From NCBI RefSeq assembly GCF_001690185.1, contig NZ_LZGN01000034.1, positions 62,001 to 126,000 of the forward strand: a stretch of 64,000 nucleotides of DNA, given 5' to 3'. Positions 11,128 to 20,894 of this stretch are shown piece by piece. The translations under genes and the position numbers were made by a program. Under the pieces are notes generated by a model. That model saw only the letters and a list, made by a program, of their open reading frames with translations, was not told the DNA's origin and did no database searches. This stretch comes from Gilliamella sp. wkB308. Its GTDB lineage: Bacteria; Pseudomonadota; Gammaproteobacteria; Enterobacterales; Orbaceae. How positions within the stretch are numbered: position 1 is the stretch's first letter; each line of letters opens with the position of its first letter.

Positions 11128-11285
11128 CATTTTGCAATATACAGTTTTTTAAGTTAAAACTTTCTATTAAAACATTGTGTAAATATGAAAGATTTTTACA
11201 TTTTATTGTTGTAGATAATAAGAATATTGTTGTTAATTGGGGTATACTGTTAACCATTATAGCGAATAACCTTTGGGTAATACTA

Positions 11286-14060
11286 ATGCCAAATAAAACA
11301 CCAATTATCCTGATTGATGGATCTTCTTATCTCTATCGTGCTTTTTTTGCATGTCCGCCGTTAACCAATGCCAAAGGTGAGCCAACAGGGGCTATTTTTG
11401 GTGTCATCAATATGATCCGTAGTCTGATTAATCAGTACAATCCGACACATATTGCTGTAGTTTTCGATGCTAAAGGTGGCTCTTTCCGTAACGAAATCTA
11501 CAGTGAGTATAAAGCCACTCGTGAGGCAATGCCGGAAAATCTTCGTCCGCAAATTAAACCAATTCACACAATTTTAAAAGCCATGGGTTTGCCTTTACTC
11601 TGTATTGAAGGGGTGGAAGCGGATGATGTGATTGGTACACTGGCAAGGCAGGCTGAAAAGGAGAATCTGGACGTTTTAATCAGTACTGGTGATAAAGATA
11701 TGGCACAGCTTGTCAGTGATAAAATTACCCTGATTAATACCATGAATAATACGGTGCTTGATCCGAAAGGCGTGATGGAAAAATTTGGCGTGCCACCCGA
11801 AAAGATTATTGATTATTTAGCATTAAGAGGCGATTCGTCTGACAATATCCCAGGAGTTCCGGGAGTAGGTGAAAAGACGGCTCAAAGTTTATTAACTGAA
11901 TTTAACAGTGTTAACGATATTTATCAGCGTTTAGATGATATTGAAAAATTATCAATCCGTGGCGCAAAATCGTTAAAACAAAAATTGATTGATAATCAAA
12001 AAGAAGCCGAGTTGTCTTATTTGCTGGCAACGATTAAAACCGATGTGCAATTAGATTTTACTAATGAACAGCTCATGTCGAGTGATATGGATGTTAATGC
12101 ATTAAACGAATTATTTGCCTATTACGGCTTTCATCGTTGGCAAAAAGAGTTGATATCGGGCAGTTTTTTAAAAAACCAAAAAGCATCAGCGGTCAATGTG
12201 AACCAGAATATGCCGTTATTGGCGCAAGAACATTCACCTGCCCAAAATAAACAGACTGATTATCAATGCATTTTGACTGATAAACAATTAGAACAGTGGG
12301 TAACCAAATTATCGCAAAGTCAGCAATTTGCGTTCGATACTGAAACGGATAATGTCGATCATGTGCATGCTAAATTAGTTGGGATTTCGCTCTGTATCAC
12401 GCCGCATGAAGCTGCTTATATTCCGCTTGCTCATCAATATCTTGGTGTTCCTGAGCAGTTACCGCTTGATAGCGTGCTGGCAAAATTAAAGCCAGTGCTA
12501 GAAAATCCGAAGATTAAAAAAATCGCGCAAAATGCTAAATTTGATTACAGCGTACTGGCTAACTATGGTATTAAAGTACAAGGTATTGCCTTTGATACCA
12601 TGCTTGAGTCATATGTACTAAATAGTACAGAAAGACACGATATGGATAGCATGGCTAGTCGTTATTTGAATCATAAAACCATCACTTATAATGAGTTAAC
12701 CAAGCAGGATAAAAAACAAGTGACTATTGATGCTATTGATGTTGAAAAAACGACACAATACGCAGCAGAAGATGCAGATATTACGTTACAATTACATGAA
12801 AAACTGTGGCCAGAGTTAGAAAAAGATTCAAAATTAACTAAACTGTTTACTGATATTGAAATGCCTTTGGCCATTGTGTTGGCTGAAATGGAAAGAACAG
12901 GGGTATTGGTTGATGCTAAACAGTTAAATGATTATTCCCATGAACTTGCCAAACAGTTAATGGCGACGGAAGCCGAACTTCAATCACTGGCTGGTGAAAA
13001 ATTTAATCCTGCTTCGCCAAAGCAGATTCAAGCAATTTTATTTGATAAACATCAATTGCCTGTTTTGAAAAAAACGCCAAAAGGTGATCCGTCAACCAGT
13101 GAAGATGTGTTGAGTGAATTGGCTAATGAGTACGAATTACCACGTATGATTTTATTTTATCGAGGATTGGCTAAACTCAAAAATACCTATACAGATAAAT
13201 TACCTTTAATGATTAGTCCTATCGATCATCGTATTCATACGAATTACAATCAAATTGGGACAGTAACAGGACGTTTATCTTCCAATGATCCTAACTTGCA
13301 AAATATACCGGTACGCAATGAAGAAGGGCGTCGAATCCGCCAAGCATTTATTGCACCAGAAGGGTATAAGATTATTTCTGCTGACTATTCACAAATTGAA
13401 TTACGCATCATGGCACATCTATCGCAAGATAAAAGTTTACTCAATGCGTTTGCCCATGACAAAGATATCCACCGTGTGACGGCGAGTGAAGTATTAAGTA
13501 AACCTGAATCAGATGTGACGTCGGAAGAACGTAGACGCGCTAAAGCGGTCAATTTTGGTTTGATTTATGGAATGAGTGCTTTTGGATTATCAAAACAGAT
13601 CAATATTCCTCGTAAAGAAGCGCAATTCTATATCGATCGCTATTTTGAACGTTATCCGGGGGTACAAACTTACATGGAAGAGACGCGTCAATTGGCAGCA
13701 CAGCAAGGTTATGTCGAAACCTTATCTGGTCGACGTTTATATCTGCCTAAAATCACCTCGACTAACGGCATAGAAAAACGAGGAGCCGAGCGAGCAGCAA
13801 TTAATGCGCCAATGCAGGGTACCGCGGCGGATATTATTAAAACTGCGATGATAAAAATGAGTGATTGGATTAACAACCAACCGTCTGGCAATATCAGAAT
13901 GGTGATGCAAGTGCATGATGAATTGGTATTTGAAGTCAAACAAGAATTGGTTGATAAGTACAGTGCACAAATCAAATCCATTATGGAAAATTGTTATCAA
14001 TTATCTGTGCCATTAAAAGTCGATGTTGGCGTCGGTGATAATTGGGATGAAGCACACTAA
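11286..14060 (+). CDS. polA: DNA polymerase I
   Basis: Replication and repair polymerase, 924 residues from the chosen ATG at 11286 (E. coli 928); the frame is open further upstream, but MPNKTPIILIDGSSYLYRA matches the family N-terminus. The 5'-3' exonuclease domain is followed by a proofreading domain that keeps its DTE motif (FDTETD), so 3'-5' exonuclease activity should be intact. Polymerase motifs A (DYSQIELRIMAHLS), B (RRRAKAVNFGLIYGMS) and C (QVHDELVFEV) are present. Divergent from folE. Confidence 0.98.
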   Translation: MPNKTPIILIDGSSYLYRAFFACPPLTNAKGEPTGAIFGVINMIRSLINQYNPTHIAVVFDAKGGSFRNEIYSEYKATREAMPENLRPQIKPIHTILKAMGLPLLCIEGVEADDVIGTLARQAEKENLDVLISTGDKDMAQLVSDKITLINTMNNTVLDPKGVMEKFGVPPEKIIDYLALRGDSSDNIPGVPGVGEKTAQSLLTEFNSVNDIYQRLDDIEKLSIRGAKSLKQKLIDNQKEAELSYLLATIKTDVQLDFTNEQLMSSDMDVNALNELFAYYGFHRWQKELISGSFLKNQKASAVNVNQNMPLLAQEHSPAQNKQTDYQCILTDKQLEQWVTKLSQSQQFAFDTETDNVDHVHAKLVGISLCITPHEAAYIPLAHQYLGVPEQLPLDSVLAKLKPVLENPKIKKIAQNAKFDYSVLANYGIKVQGIAFDTMLESYVLNSTERHDMDSMASRYLNHKTITYNELTKQDKKQVTIDAIDVEKTTQYAAEDADITLQLHEKLWPELEKDSKLTKLFTDIEMPLAIVLAEMERTGVLVDAKQLNDYSHELAKQLMATEAELQSLAGEKFNPASPKQIQAILFDKHQLPVLKKTPKGDPSTSEDVLSELANEYELPRMILFYRGLAKLKNTYTDKLPLMISPIDHRIHTNYNQIGTVTGRLSSNDPNLQNIPVRNEEGRRIRQAFIAPEGYKIISADYSQIELRIMAHLSQDKSLLNAFAHDKDIHRVTASEVLSKPESDVTSEERRRAKAVNFGLIYGMSAFGLSKQINIPRKEAQFYIDRYFERYPGVQTYMEETRQLAAQQGYVETLSGRRLYLPKITSTNGIEKRGAERAAINAPMQGTAADIIKTAMIKMSDWINNQPSGNIRMVMQVHDELVFEVKQELVDKYSAQIKSIMENCYQLSVPLKVDVGVGDNWDEAH

Positions 14061-14173
14061 TTTTTCATCAGCATTAGTAAATTATAAGATGTTTTCTGTT
14101 TTTAGATTTAAATGTAGGCTTAAGCTCAAACATCTTGAAAATTTGTGATCGATTTTAAGGCGTGAATAGGCTA

Positions 14174-14201
14174 TTGCTCAAACCTTTTAGCGTGTTAGAA
14201 T
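14174..14201 (+). promoter_or_regulatory. Candidate promoter in the polA-gltX spacer
   Basis: TTGCTC (14174-14179), 16-base spacer, TAGAAT (14196-14201). Transcription would start near 14208, about 120 bases before gltX and about 100 before the strong terminator at 14268-14310. Confidence 0.4.
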
Positions 14202-14207
14202 AAGTAA

Positions 14208-14310
14208 CGAAACTGAATTTATATCAAAATGTTATTATTCTGGTTAGTTAGTTAACCGAATTGAATAAAAGAGCGCTGTTAACGCTTTTTTCGTTTACGT
14301 GCTCTTTTTT
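14208..14310 (+). ncRNA. Candidate ~100-nt RNA or attenuated gltX leader
   Basis: Bounded by the candidate promoter above and a strong intrinsic terminator. It includes a small hairpin GGTTA-gttagt-TAACC (14242-14257). In E. coli the regulatory RNA Spot 42 lies downstream of polA, so the position is suggestive, but I see no convincing Spot 42 sequence here. It could equally be a gltX leader with an attenuator. Confidence 0.3.
14268..14310 (+). terminator. Strong intrinsic terminator upstream of gltX
   Basis: AAAGAGCGC-T-GTTAACG / CGTTTAC-GTGCTCTTT form a ~16-bp stem with one G-U pair and one mismatch around CTTTTTT, followed by TTTATTATT. It ends 20 bases before the gltX start. Confidence 0.8.
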
Positions 14311-14330
14311 ATTATTATTAGGATTATTTC

Positions 14331-15761
14331 ATGAAAATTAAAACCCGTTTTGCACCAAGCCCAACCGGTTATTTACATGTTGGAGGAGCACGTACCGCGC
14401 TCTATTCTTGGCTTTATACTCGTCATGCACAAGGTGCATTTGTCTTGCGTATTGAAGATACTGATCTAGAGCGTTCAACGCCAGAAGCCATTGAAGCGAT
14501 CATGGAGGGGATGAATTGGTTAGAATTATCATGGGATGAAGGTCCTTATTTCCAAACTAAACGTTTTGATCGCTATAATCAAGTGATTGATGAAATGCTT
14601 GCTAAAGGAACAGCTTATCGTTGCTATTGCTCAAAAGAACGCTTAGAAAAACTGCGTGAAGAGCAGATGGCGAAAGGCGAAAAAGCACGTTATGATGGCC
14701 ATTGTCGTTGTGATGAAGTCCAAAAACAACATAACCATAGTGAACCGCATGTTGTCCGTTTTGCCAATCCGATTGATGGTGTTGTCGTATTTAACGATTT
14801 AATCCGTGGCCCTATTGAGATTGCCAATAAAGAGCTTGATGATTTAATTATTCGGCGAACAGACGGTTCACCAACTTACAATTTTTGTGTTGTGGTGGAT
14901 GATTGGGATATGGAAATTACGCATGTGATTCGTGGTGAAGATCATATCAATAATACACCTCGTCAAATTAATATTCTCAAAGCATTAGGCGCACCGCTTC
15001 CTGAGTATGGTCATGTATCTATGATTTTAGGGGACGACGGACAAAAATTATCTAAACGTCATGGTGCGGTGAGTGTGATGCAATACCGTGATGATGGCTA
15101 CTTACCGGAAGCTTTACTCAATTATTTAGTACGCTTAGGCTGGTCACATGGTGATCAAGAGATATTCTCCGTGCCTGAAATGATTAGTTATTTTACCTTA
15201 GATGCAGTAAGCAAATCAGCCAGTGCTTTTAATACTGAAAAATTATTGTGGTTAAATCATCATTATATTAATCATTTAGATGCTGATTATGTTGCTCAGC
15301 ATTTAGTTTGGCATATGAATCATCAAGGCTATGATTTAACACAAGGCCCAGATTTAATCACAATTATTAAATTGTTTGGTGAACGTTGTAAAACACTTAA
15401 AGAAATGGCGGAATCATGCCGTTATTGTTACCAAGATTTTGATGATTTTGATGCTGATGCCGCTAAAAAACATTTGCGCCCCGTAGCTAAAGAGCCGTTA
15501 GAACTTATCAAAGCTAAAATTGGTGCAATTGCTGATTTTGACTGGCAAATTGATAAAATTCATCATGCTATTGAAGCCACGGCGACTGAACTTGATGTTG
15601 GAATGGGGAAAGTGGGAATGCCATTGCGTGTTGCAGTAACAGGAATTGGGCAATCGCCATCCGTGGATGCAACGGTATTTGCCATTGGCAAAAAACGAAC
15701 ACTATCTAGAATTGATAAAGCATTAGCTTATATCGCACAGCGAGAACAGTCACCAGCGTAA
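14331..15761 (+). CDS. gltX: Glutamyl-tRNA synthetase
   Basis: Charges tRNA-Glu. It has 476 residues (E. coli 471). Class I signatures: [19 protein letters not shown] (HIGH-like) at the N-terminus and QKLSKRHGA (KMSKS-like) near 240. The zinc-binding segment is present as CYCSKERL...CRCDE. Start ATG at 14331 has AGGA seven bases upstream. The strong terminator just upstream means that expression needs a promoter downstream of it or read-through. It is followed by the ydbH operon after a 59-base gap. Confidence 0.97.
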   Translation: MKIKTRFAPSPTGYLHVGGARTALYSWLYTRHAQGAFVLRIEDTDLERSTPEAIEAIMEGMNWLELSWDEGPYFQTKRFDRYNQVIDEMLAKGTAYRCYCSKERLEKLREEQMAKGEKARYDGHCRCDEVQKQHNHSEPHVVRFANPIDGVVVFNDLIRGPIEIANKELDDLIIRRTDGSPTYNFCVVVDDWDMEITHVIRGEDHINNTPRQINILKALGAPLPEYGHVSMILGDDGQKLSKRHGAVSVMQYRDDGYLPEALLNYLVRLGWSHGDQEIFSVPEMISYFTLDAVSKSASAFNTEKLLWLNHHYINHLDADYVAQHLVWHMNHQGYDLTQGPDLITIIKLFGERCKTLKEMAESCRYCYQDFDDFDADAAKKHLRPVAKEPLELIKAKIGAIADFDWQIDKIHHAIEATATELDVGMGKVGMPLRVAVTGIGQSPSVDATVFAIGKKRTLSRIDKALAYIAQREQSPA

Positions 15762-15820
15762 TATTATTGCATTGCCGAGCAACACTCGGCAATAAACCTT
15801 GCTAAGTAGAGAGTTTATTT

Positions 15821-17431
15821 ATGGCTCGCTTGAAAAAACGCTATTGGTTTTCATTTATTTTTATGCTGATTATTTCATTGCTAGGTCTGTTTGGATGGCA
15901 TTATTGGTTGTCTTTTAAGCAAAAAAATCAGTTAACCTTAGATTGGCATGGCTTCAATATTGGTTTTGATGGGGTATCATTTGATACTTTTACCGTTTCT
16001 CAGCAATCACAATTATCTTTAACGGCAAAAAAATTGCATGTTTCTTGGTCAAATCTATCAGCAGAAAATGTAGATATCTATTGGCAGCCCGTTAACGCTA
16101 AAGCAGAGAATATTAGCGATCACGGAGTTGATGGCGAGTCTGATCACCTTAATCCATCTGAATTTGATACTTCATCTTTTTCATCAATATTATATTGGTT
16201 ACCTAAAGCTATTCATATTCATTCGTTGCGATTTTATCAAAACAAAGTGCCTTTGTTTGATATCAAGCTAGATATGGATAAACAGCCACAAGCTATACAG
16301 CTTGAGTTATCCACCAATACCCAATATGCTGCAAAGTTATCGACTGTTTTACAATTTAATGAAGCCGATTCGCGTATTGATATTCAACATGGCATGTTTA
16401 CGACCTCATTAGCTCAATTTGGCATACAAAATGGCGATTTATCCTTACCGTTTAAAGGATCGATAACCCAAAAACAGCTTACACTGACCAATTTGGATAA
16501 TGCGTCATTTAGCTTAAAAAAAGCGAATGTCTCGGAAGATTTCATTGTTAATGATCTAAGTGGAAATGTCCGCTTTCAAATTCAGTCACCGCTTCCATTT
16601 CAATTGGATCAAACCTCAGCGACAGGTCAATTAACGATTAGTCAGTTTAATGGTCTTTATAAAAATAGTGAGATTAAATCGGCAACGGGTAATATTAATC
16701 TTTCGGTTAACAACAATAATTTTACGCTTTTCACATCTGATTTATATATTCAAGAAATCAATCTTGGCATTGGTTTTGAAAAAGTTAATGTTGCTGGCGC
16801 TTATTCGTCAACTTTAACTGCACCGACTAGCGGTGTCATTACGTGGAAAAAATTACAAGCTAGGCTATTTTCTGGTCAGTTGTCGGTTGATAAAGGAAAA
16901 TTGAATTTATCCAGATTGCCTCAACAAATTAATGTCAGACTAAAACAAATACAATTAAAAGATATTTTAGCCAAATATCCGGTTGAAGGGCTTGCCGGTA
17001 ATGGGACGATAGATGGCATCTTACCGATTACATTAAGTGAAGTTAAAAACAAAAATGAGCTATCATATAAGCTGGTCGTTAAAAATGGTCAATTAGTTTC
17101 AACTAATCAGGGTGAATTACAGTTTGAAAATTCAGCGCTAAAAGATTATGTAAAAAATAATCCAAATATGAAAATACTCACTGATATTCTTAAAAATTTT
17201 CATTATACTAAGCTCTCGAGTAAAGTTGATTACGCTAATGATATTGCTAAGTTAGGTCTGACTATTCAAGGAAATAATTTAGACGTGCAAAATGGTAAAG
17301 CGGTGAATTTAAATATCACGCTGGAAGAAAATATCGCTAAATTAATGACCAGTTTACTTTTATCAGACCAAATTAGTGAACCGATTCGTAAACGAATTGA
17401 GGCACGATTGAAAAAAAATCATGATAAATGA
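15821..17431 (+). CDS. ydbH: YdbH-like AsmA/TamB-type intermembrane bridge protein, short form
   Basis: Inner-membrane-anchored periplasmic protein of the lipid-transport bridge group (YhdP, TamB, YdbH). It has an N-terminal transmembrane anchor (about 8-28) followed by beta-strand-rich sequence without Cys. The C-terminal part (GNGTIDGILPI, the NFHYTKLSSKVDY block, NLNITLEENIAKLM) matches YdbH in kind and order, and the next two genes are ynbE and ydbL as in E. coli. At 536 residues it is far shorter than E. coli YdbH (about 880), apparently by loss of N-terminal and middle repeats. Its stop overlaps an alternative ATG of ynbE. Confidence 0.85.
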   Translation: MARLKKRYWFSFIFMLIISLLGLFGWHYWLSFKQKNQLTLDWHGFNIGFDGVSFDTFTVSQQSQLSLTAKKLHVSWSNLSAENVDIYWQPVNAKAENISDHGVDGESDHLNPSEFDTSSFSSILYWLPKAIHIHSLRFYQNKVPLFDIKLDMDKQPQAIQLELSTNTQYAAKLSTVLQFNEADSRIDIQHGMFTTSLAQFGIQNGDLSLPFKGSITQKQLTLTNLDNASFSLKKANVSEDFIVNDLSGNVRFQIQSPLPFQLDQTSATGQLTISQFNGLYKNSEIKSATGNINLSVNNNNFTLFTSDLYIQEINLGIGFEKVNVAGAYSSTLTAPTSGVITWKKLQARLFSGQLSVDKGKLNLSRLPQQINVRLKQIQLKDILAKYPVEGLAGNGTIDGILPITLSEVKNKNELSYKLVVKNGQLVSTNQGELQFENSALKDYVKNNPNMKILTDILKNFHYTKLSSKVDYANDIAKLGLTIQGNNLDVQNGKAVNLNITLEENIAKLMTSLLLSDQISEPIRKRIEARLKKNHDK

Positions 17432-17445
17432 AAGAGGCTATTTTT

Positions 17446-17631
17446 ATGATACGGAATGTGATTGCAGTCATGGTAGTGAGTAGCGTATTAATGGGATGCT
17501 CGCCGACGGTGAGAGTTCAGGCACCCAATGAGCCAATAAACATAAATTTGAATGTTAAAATAGACCATGAAATCAACATAAAGGTTGATAAAGCGTTAGA
17601 CAATGTAATTAATAAATCTGGTTTATATTAA
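17446..17631 (+). CDS. ynbE: YnbE-like outer-membrane lipoprotein
   Basis: 61 residues. Signal peptide MIRNVIAVMVVSSVLMGC with lipobox Cys at 18, then the YnbE core VQAPNEPININLNVKIDHEI, a single amphipathic strand region. In E. coli YnbE binds the C-terminus of YdbH and completes an inner-to-outer membrane bridge. The ATG at 17446 has AGAGG nine bases upstream; an overlapping ATG at 17428 would add six residues. Confidence 0.85.
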   Translation: MIRNVIAVMVVSSVLMGCSPTVRVQAPNEPININLNVKIDHEINIKVDKALDNVINKSGLY

Positions 17632-17743
17632 TTATTTATTGAAGATTCACGGTTATATTTTGGTTGGCGTTGTCAAAAGTGAATTAAGAGTGTAAATCAC
17701 TTTGGCGTTAATGAAATATAAAGTATTTATTAAAGGGGTTATT

Positions 17744-18088
17744 ATGACTATTTATAAAAAGTTAACGATTGCATTATTAACAGCAGCTTTATCTTTACCC
17801 GTGTTTGCATTAAATTTAGATCAAGCGATTAACGCATTAAGTCAAGCAAAAGCGAGTGGTTTAGTAGGCGAACAAGAGGATGGCTATTTGGGTGTGGTTA
17901 AAAACGAAAGCAATGCAAGTGAAATAGCACAACTCATTAATCAAGCTCGTAAACAAGAATATCAAAAAGTTTCTGCTGAAAGTAAAGTTCCTTTGAACGA
18001 AGTTGAAGTAAGGGCAGGAACGAAAGCTCAGGAAAAAATGCCTGCTGGACAATATATAAAACAACAAGGTCAATGGAAAAGAAAGTAA
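17744..18088 (+). CDS. ydbL: YdbL family (DUF1318) periplasmic protein
   Basis: 114 residues with a Sec signal peptide ending SLPVFA|LNLDQ. The mature part has the DUF1318 features: an early GLVGEQEDGYLGVV block, INQARKQEYQKVSAE, and a C-terminal PAGQYIKQQGQWKRK. The ATG at 17744 is preceded by AAAGGGG; an upstream TTG would add 14 residues before the signal peptide and is rejected. Third gene of the ydbH-ynbE-ydbL set; in E. coli YdbL modulates the YdbH-YnbE interaction. Confidence 0.87.
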   Translation: MTIYKKLTIALLTAALSLPVFALNLDQAINALSQAKASGLVGEQEDGYLGVVKNESNASEIAQLINQARKQEYQKVSAESKVPLNEVEVRAGTKAQEKMPAGQYIKQQGQWKRK

Positions 18089-18192
18089 TGATGTCATAAA
18101 GTCGTTAACTTCTTTTTGCAACGATAGGAAAAGTATCACGACTTGGGACTTTAATTGTTTATAAATAGTGTGTATGCTGTCTACCTTTATTA

Positions 18193-18227
18193 TTTGCGCT
18201 TTAAGCTTGGTAAGAATAAAGCGCAAA
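18193..18227. repeat. Perfect 11-bp inverted repeat between ydbL and asnB
   Basis: TTTGCGCTTTA (18193-18203) and TAAAGCGCAAA (18217-18227) flank a 13-base loop. No T run follows on either strand, so it is a weak terminator at best and could instead be an operator for asnB, 92 bases downstream. Confidence 0.6.
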
Positions 18228-18318
18228 GTAATTTAAAATAAAAAAATTTTCAAATTTTCATATAGTTATTTTTACGTACAAATAGTATCGCGTTTGCGAT
18301 TTTAAGTGGAGAAAATCA

Positions 18319-19992
18319 ATGTGTTCGATTTTAGGTATTCTTGATATTAAATCAGATCCGGAACAACTACGAACAAAAGCATTAGAACTATCAAGTCTAC
18401 AGCGTCATCGTGGGCCGGATTGGTCTGGTATTTTTGCTTCTGATAAAGCAATTCTTGCTCATGAACGTTTATCAATTGTAGATGTTAATACAGGATCTCA
18501 ACCGCTTTATAATAAAGATAAAACTCTCGTTTTAGCGGTAAATGGCGAAATTTATAATCATCAAGAACTCCGAAATCAGTACAAAGATCGCTATGAATTT
18601 CAAACAGGTTCTGACTGTGAGGTTATCTTAGCGCTCTATCAAGAAAAAGGAATTGATTGTCTTGATGAACTACAAGGTATGTTTGCCTTTATTCTCTATG
18701 ATATTAATAAAGGCACTTACTTTATTGGTCGTGATCACATTGGTATTATCCCAATGTATATGGGACATGACGAAAATGGTACATTCTATGTCGCCTCTGA
18801 AATGAAAGCGTTAGTCCCCGTTTGTAAAACGATTGAAGCTTTTCCTCCTGGATGCTATTTATCAAGCACTGAAGGTGAAATTAAAACCTACTATAAACGT
18901 GATTGGATGGATTACGAAAACGTCAAAGATAATAAAACAGACATTAATGCGCTTCGAATAGCATTAGAAGAGTCTGTTAAAAGCCATCTTATGTCAGATG
19001 TGCCTTATGGTGTTTTATTATCTGGTGGGCTTGATTCTTCCGTTATTTCGGCAATCACTAAAAAATTCTCAGCGCGTCGTGTTGAGGATCATGAAAAATC
19101 TGAAGCTTGGTGGCCACAATTGCATTCATTTGCAGTGGGTTTAAAAGGTGCGCCAGATCTTAAAGCAGCACAAGCGGTTGCCGATCATCTTGGTACAGTT
19201 CACCACGAAATTAACTTTACTATTCAAGAAGGTATTGATGCCATTCGTGATGTTATTTATTTTATTGAAACTTATGATGTCACAACTATCCGTGCTTCTA
19301 CGCCAATGTATTTAATGGCAAGAAAAATTAAAGCAATGGGTATTAAAATGGTGTTATCTGGTGAAGGTGCTGACGAAGTATTTGGTGGTTACCTCTATTT
19401 CCATAAAGCGCCAAATGCTCAAGAGTTCCATGAAGAAACGGTGCGAAAATTAGCAGCGTTACATATGTATGATTGTGCACGTGCTAATAAAGCGATGGCT
19501 GCATGGGGTGTTGAAGCTCGTGTCCCATTCCTTGATAAGAAATTCTTAGATGTGGCAATGCGCATTAATCCGAAAGATAAAATGTGTGGTAGTAACGGAA
19601 AAATGGAAAAACACATTGTTCGTGAAGCATTTGAATCTTATTTACCTGCGTCTGTGGTTTGGCGTCAAAAAGAGCAATTCTCTGATGGTGTTGGTTATAG
19701 TTGGATCGATACTTTAAAAGAGATTGCAGAAAGCAAAATCACGGATCAACAATTGGAAAATGCAAAATTCCGTTTTCCTTATAATACGCCAACGTCGAAA
19801 GAAGCTTACATGTACCGAGAAATTTTTGATGAGCTATTCCCCGTTGAAAGTGCAGCACATTGTGTGCCGGGTGGTCCAACTGTTGCTTGCTCTACGGCAA
19901 AAGCGATTGAATGGGATGAGTCATTCAAAAATCTTAATGATCCATCAGGCCGTGCGGCAGTAGGTGTACATAACGATGCTTATAAAAAATAA
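18319..19992 (+). CDS. asnB: Asparagine synthase B (glutamine-hydrolysing)
   Basis: Makes asparagine from aspartate, ATP and glutamine. It has 557 residues (E. coli 554). Met is followed by the catalytic Cys2 (MCSILGIL) of the N-terminal glutaminase; LQRHRGPDWSG and the substrate loop follow. The synthetase domain carries the pyrophosphatase P-loop LSGGLDSSV near 235 and SGEGADEVFGGY. It stands alone, with its own ribosome site AAGTGGAG and a strong terminator 28 bases after the stop. Confidence 0.97.
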   Translation: MCSILGILDIKSDPEQLRTKALELSSLQRHRGPDWSGIFASDKAILAHERLSIVDVNTGSQPLYNKDKTLVLAVNGEIYNHQELRNQYKDRYEFQTGSDCEVILALYQEKGIDCLDELQGMFAFILYDINKGTYFIGRDHIGIIPMYMGHDENGTFYVASEMKALVPVCKTIEAFPPGCYLSSTEGEIKTYYKRDWMDYENVKDNKTDINALRIALEESVKSHLMSDVPYGVLLSGGLDSSVISAITKKFSARRVEDHEKSEAWWPQLHSFAVGLKGAPDLKAAQAVADHLGTVHHEINFTIQEGIDAIRDVIYFIETYDVTTIRASTPMYLMARKIKAMGIKMVLSGEGADEVFGGYLYFHKAPNAQEFHEETVRKLAALHMYDCARANKAMAAWGVEARVPFLDKKFLDVAMRINPKDKMCGSNGKMEKHIVREAFESYLPASVVWRQKEQFSDGVGYSWIDTLKEIAESKITDQQLENAKFRFPYNTPTSKEAYMYREIFDELFPVESAAHCVPGGPTVACSTAKAIEWDESFKNLNDPSGRAAVGVHNDAYKK

Positions 19993-20020
19993 GCGTTAAA
20001 TGTCGTTATTCATTGACATA

Positions 20021-20047
20021 AAAAAACGGGGAATACCCCGTTTTTTT
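20021..20047. terminator. Bidirectional intrinsic terminator between asnB and satP
   Basis: AAAAAACGGGG-aata-CCCCGTTTTTTT is symmetric with A and T runs on both sides, so it can end both convergent genes. Confidence 0.9.
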
Positions 20048-20082
20048 ATTGCTCTCATCACTTGTTTTAATAACAGCGACGA

Positions 20083-20661
20083 TTAGTGGGCAGCGCCTTT
20101 AGGTGCACCAATTGGTAAAATAGTGCGTCCGTATTGTTCGTTAAGTACTTCAGCCATTGCTAAATAAATCGCACTAGCACCACAAATAATCCCTTCAAAG
20201 CCTGCGATATGAATGATACTGTGATTACCAGAAATATTACCAATTGCTAATAACGCAAATAGGACAGTTAAACTAGCAAAAACAAATTGTAATACTCGAT
20301 TACCTTTTAACGTACCGATAAACATAAATGCGGTGAAAATCCCCCATAATGCAAGGAAGATACCAACAAAGGTTGCATCGGTTGGTGCTGTTGCTGGTGA
20401 GGTTGGTAAATACCAAATGCCAACAAGCGCAATCCAAAAGAAACCATATGAAGTAAACGCTGTTGTCCCAAAAGTGTTACCTTTGCGAAATTCTAAAATT
20501 CCAGCGATCACTTGTGCTAGTCCACCATAAAAAATACCCATAGAAACGATTGCTGTCATCACAGGGAAAAATCCCGCATTATGAATATTCAATAAAATGG
20601 TTGTCATACCAAATCCCATTAGTCCTAGTGGACCTGGATTTGCAAGTTTAGTTTGTTCCAT
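20083..20661 (-). CDS. satP: SatP-type acetate/succinate:proton symporter (GPR1/FUN34/YaaH family)
   Basis: Inner-membrane transporter of 192 residues (E. coli 188) with six hydrophobic segments. The family signature NPGPLGLMGFGMTTILLN lies just after the N-terminus, and a second conserved patch surrounds FRKGNTFGTTAFTSYG. Expected role: uptake or release of acetate and succinate, fitting a fermentative lifestyle. Monocistronic and convergent with asnB. Confidence 0.93.
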   Translation of the reverse strand: MEQTKLANPGPLGLMGFGMTTILLNIHNAGFFPVMTAIVSMGIFYGGLAQVIAGILEFRKGNTFGTTAFTSYGFFWIALVGIWYLPTSPATAPTDATFVGIFLALWGIFTAFMFIGTLKGNRVLQFVFASLTVLFALLAIGNISGNHSIIHIAGFEGIICGASAIYLAMAEVLNEQYGRTILPIGAPKGAAH

Positions 20662-20763
20662 AAGGATCCTATAAAATGTGTCTTATTAAAAAAAGAGCGG
20701 CAATAATAAGTGTAGAAAACTTTATAATCAAGATTTATGCAAAAATAATTTTTCATTCCCCCC

Positions 20764-20793
20764 CTTGATATTAATAATAATGTTCCCATCTAT
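20764..20793 (+). promoter_or_regulatory. Sigma-32 heat-shock promoter of dnaK-dnaJ
   Basis: C-rich then CTTGATA (20764-20770), 14 bases, CCCATCTAT (20785-20793). This is a close match to the sigma-32 consensus (CTTGAAA ... CCCCATnT) and to the known E. coli dnaK P1 layout. It lies about 100 bases upstream of dnaK, leaving a leader that ends in GAGGAG before the ATG. Confidence 0.85.
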
Positions 20794-20894
20794 GTGGAAA
20801 CACTAACATTTCTTTGACTAAATTAAAGACTTGAAAATCACAATTTCAGTCTTATATATAAGAAATAAAATACAGGTTTTGAGGAGAAAAGATT

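Noticed and set aside
11175..11285. Upstream extension of polA by 37 codons
   Set aside because: Unlike any PolA N-terminus; the ATG at 11286 begins the conserved domain.
14081..14200. Spot 42 (spf) RNA directly after polA
   Set aside because: Only the 9-mer TAAGATGTT and a loose flank agree; the conserved unstructured regions and the GC-rich terminator are missing. Kept only as an unnamed candidate RNA.
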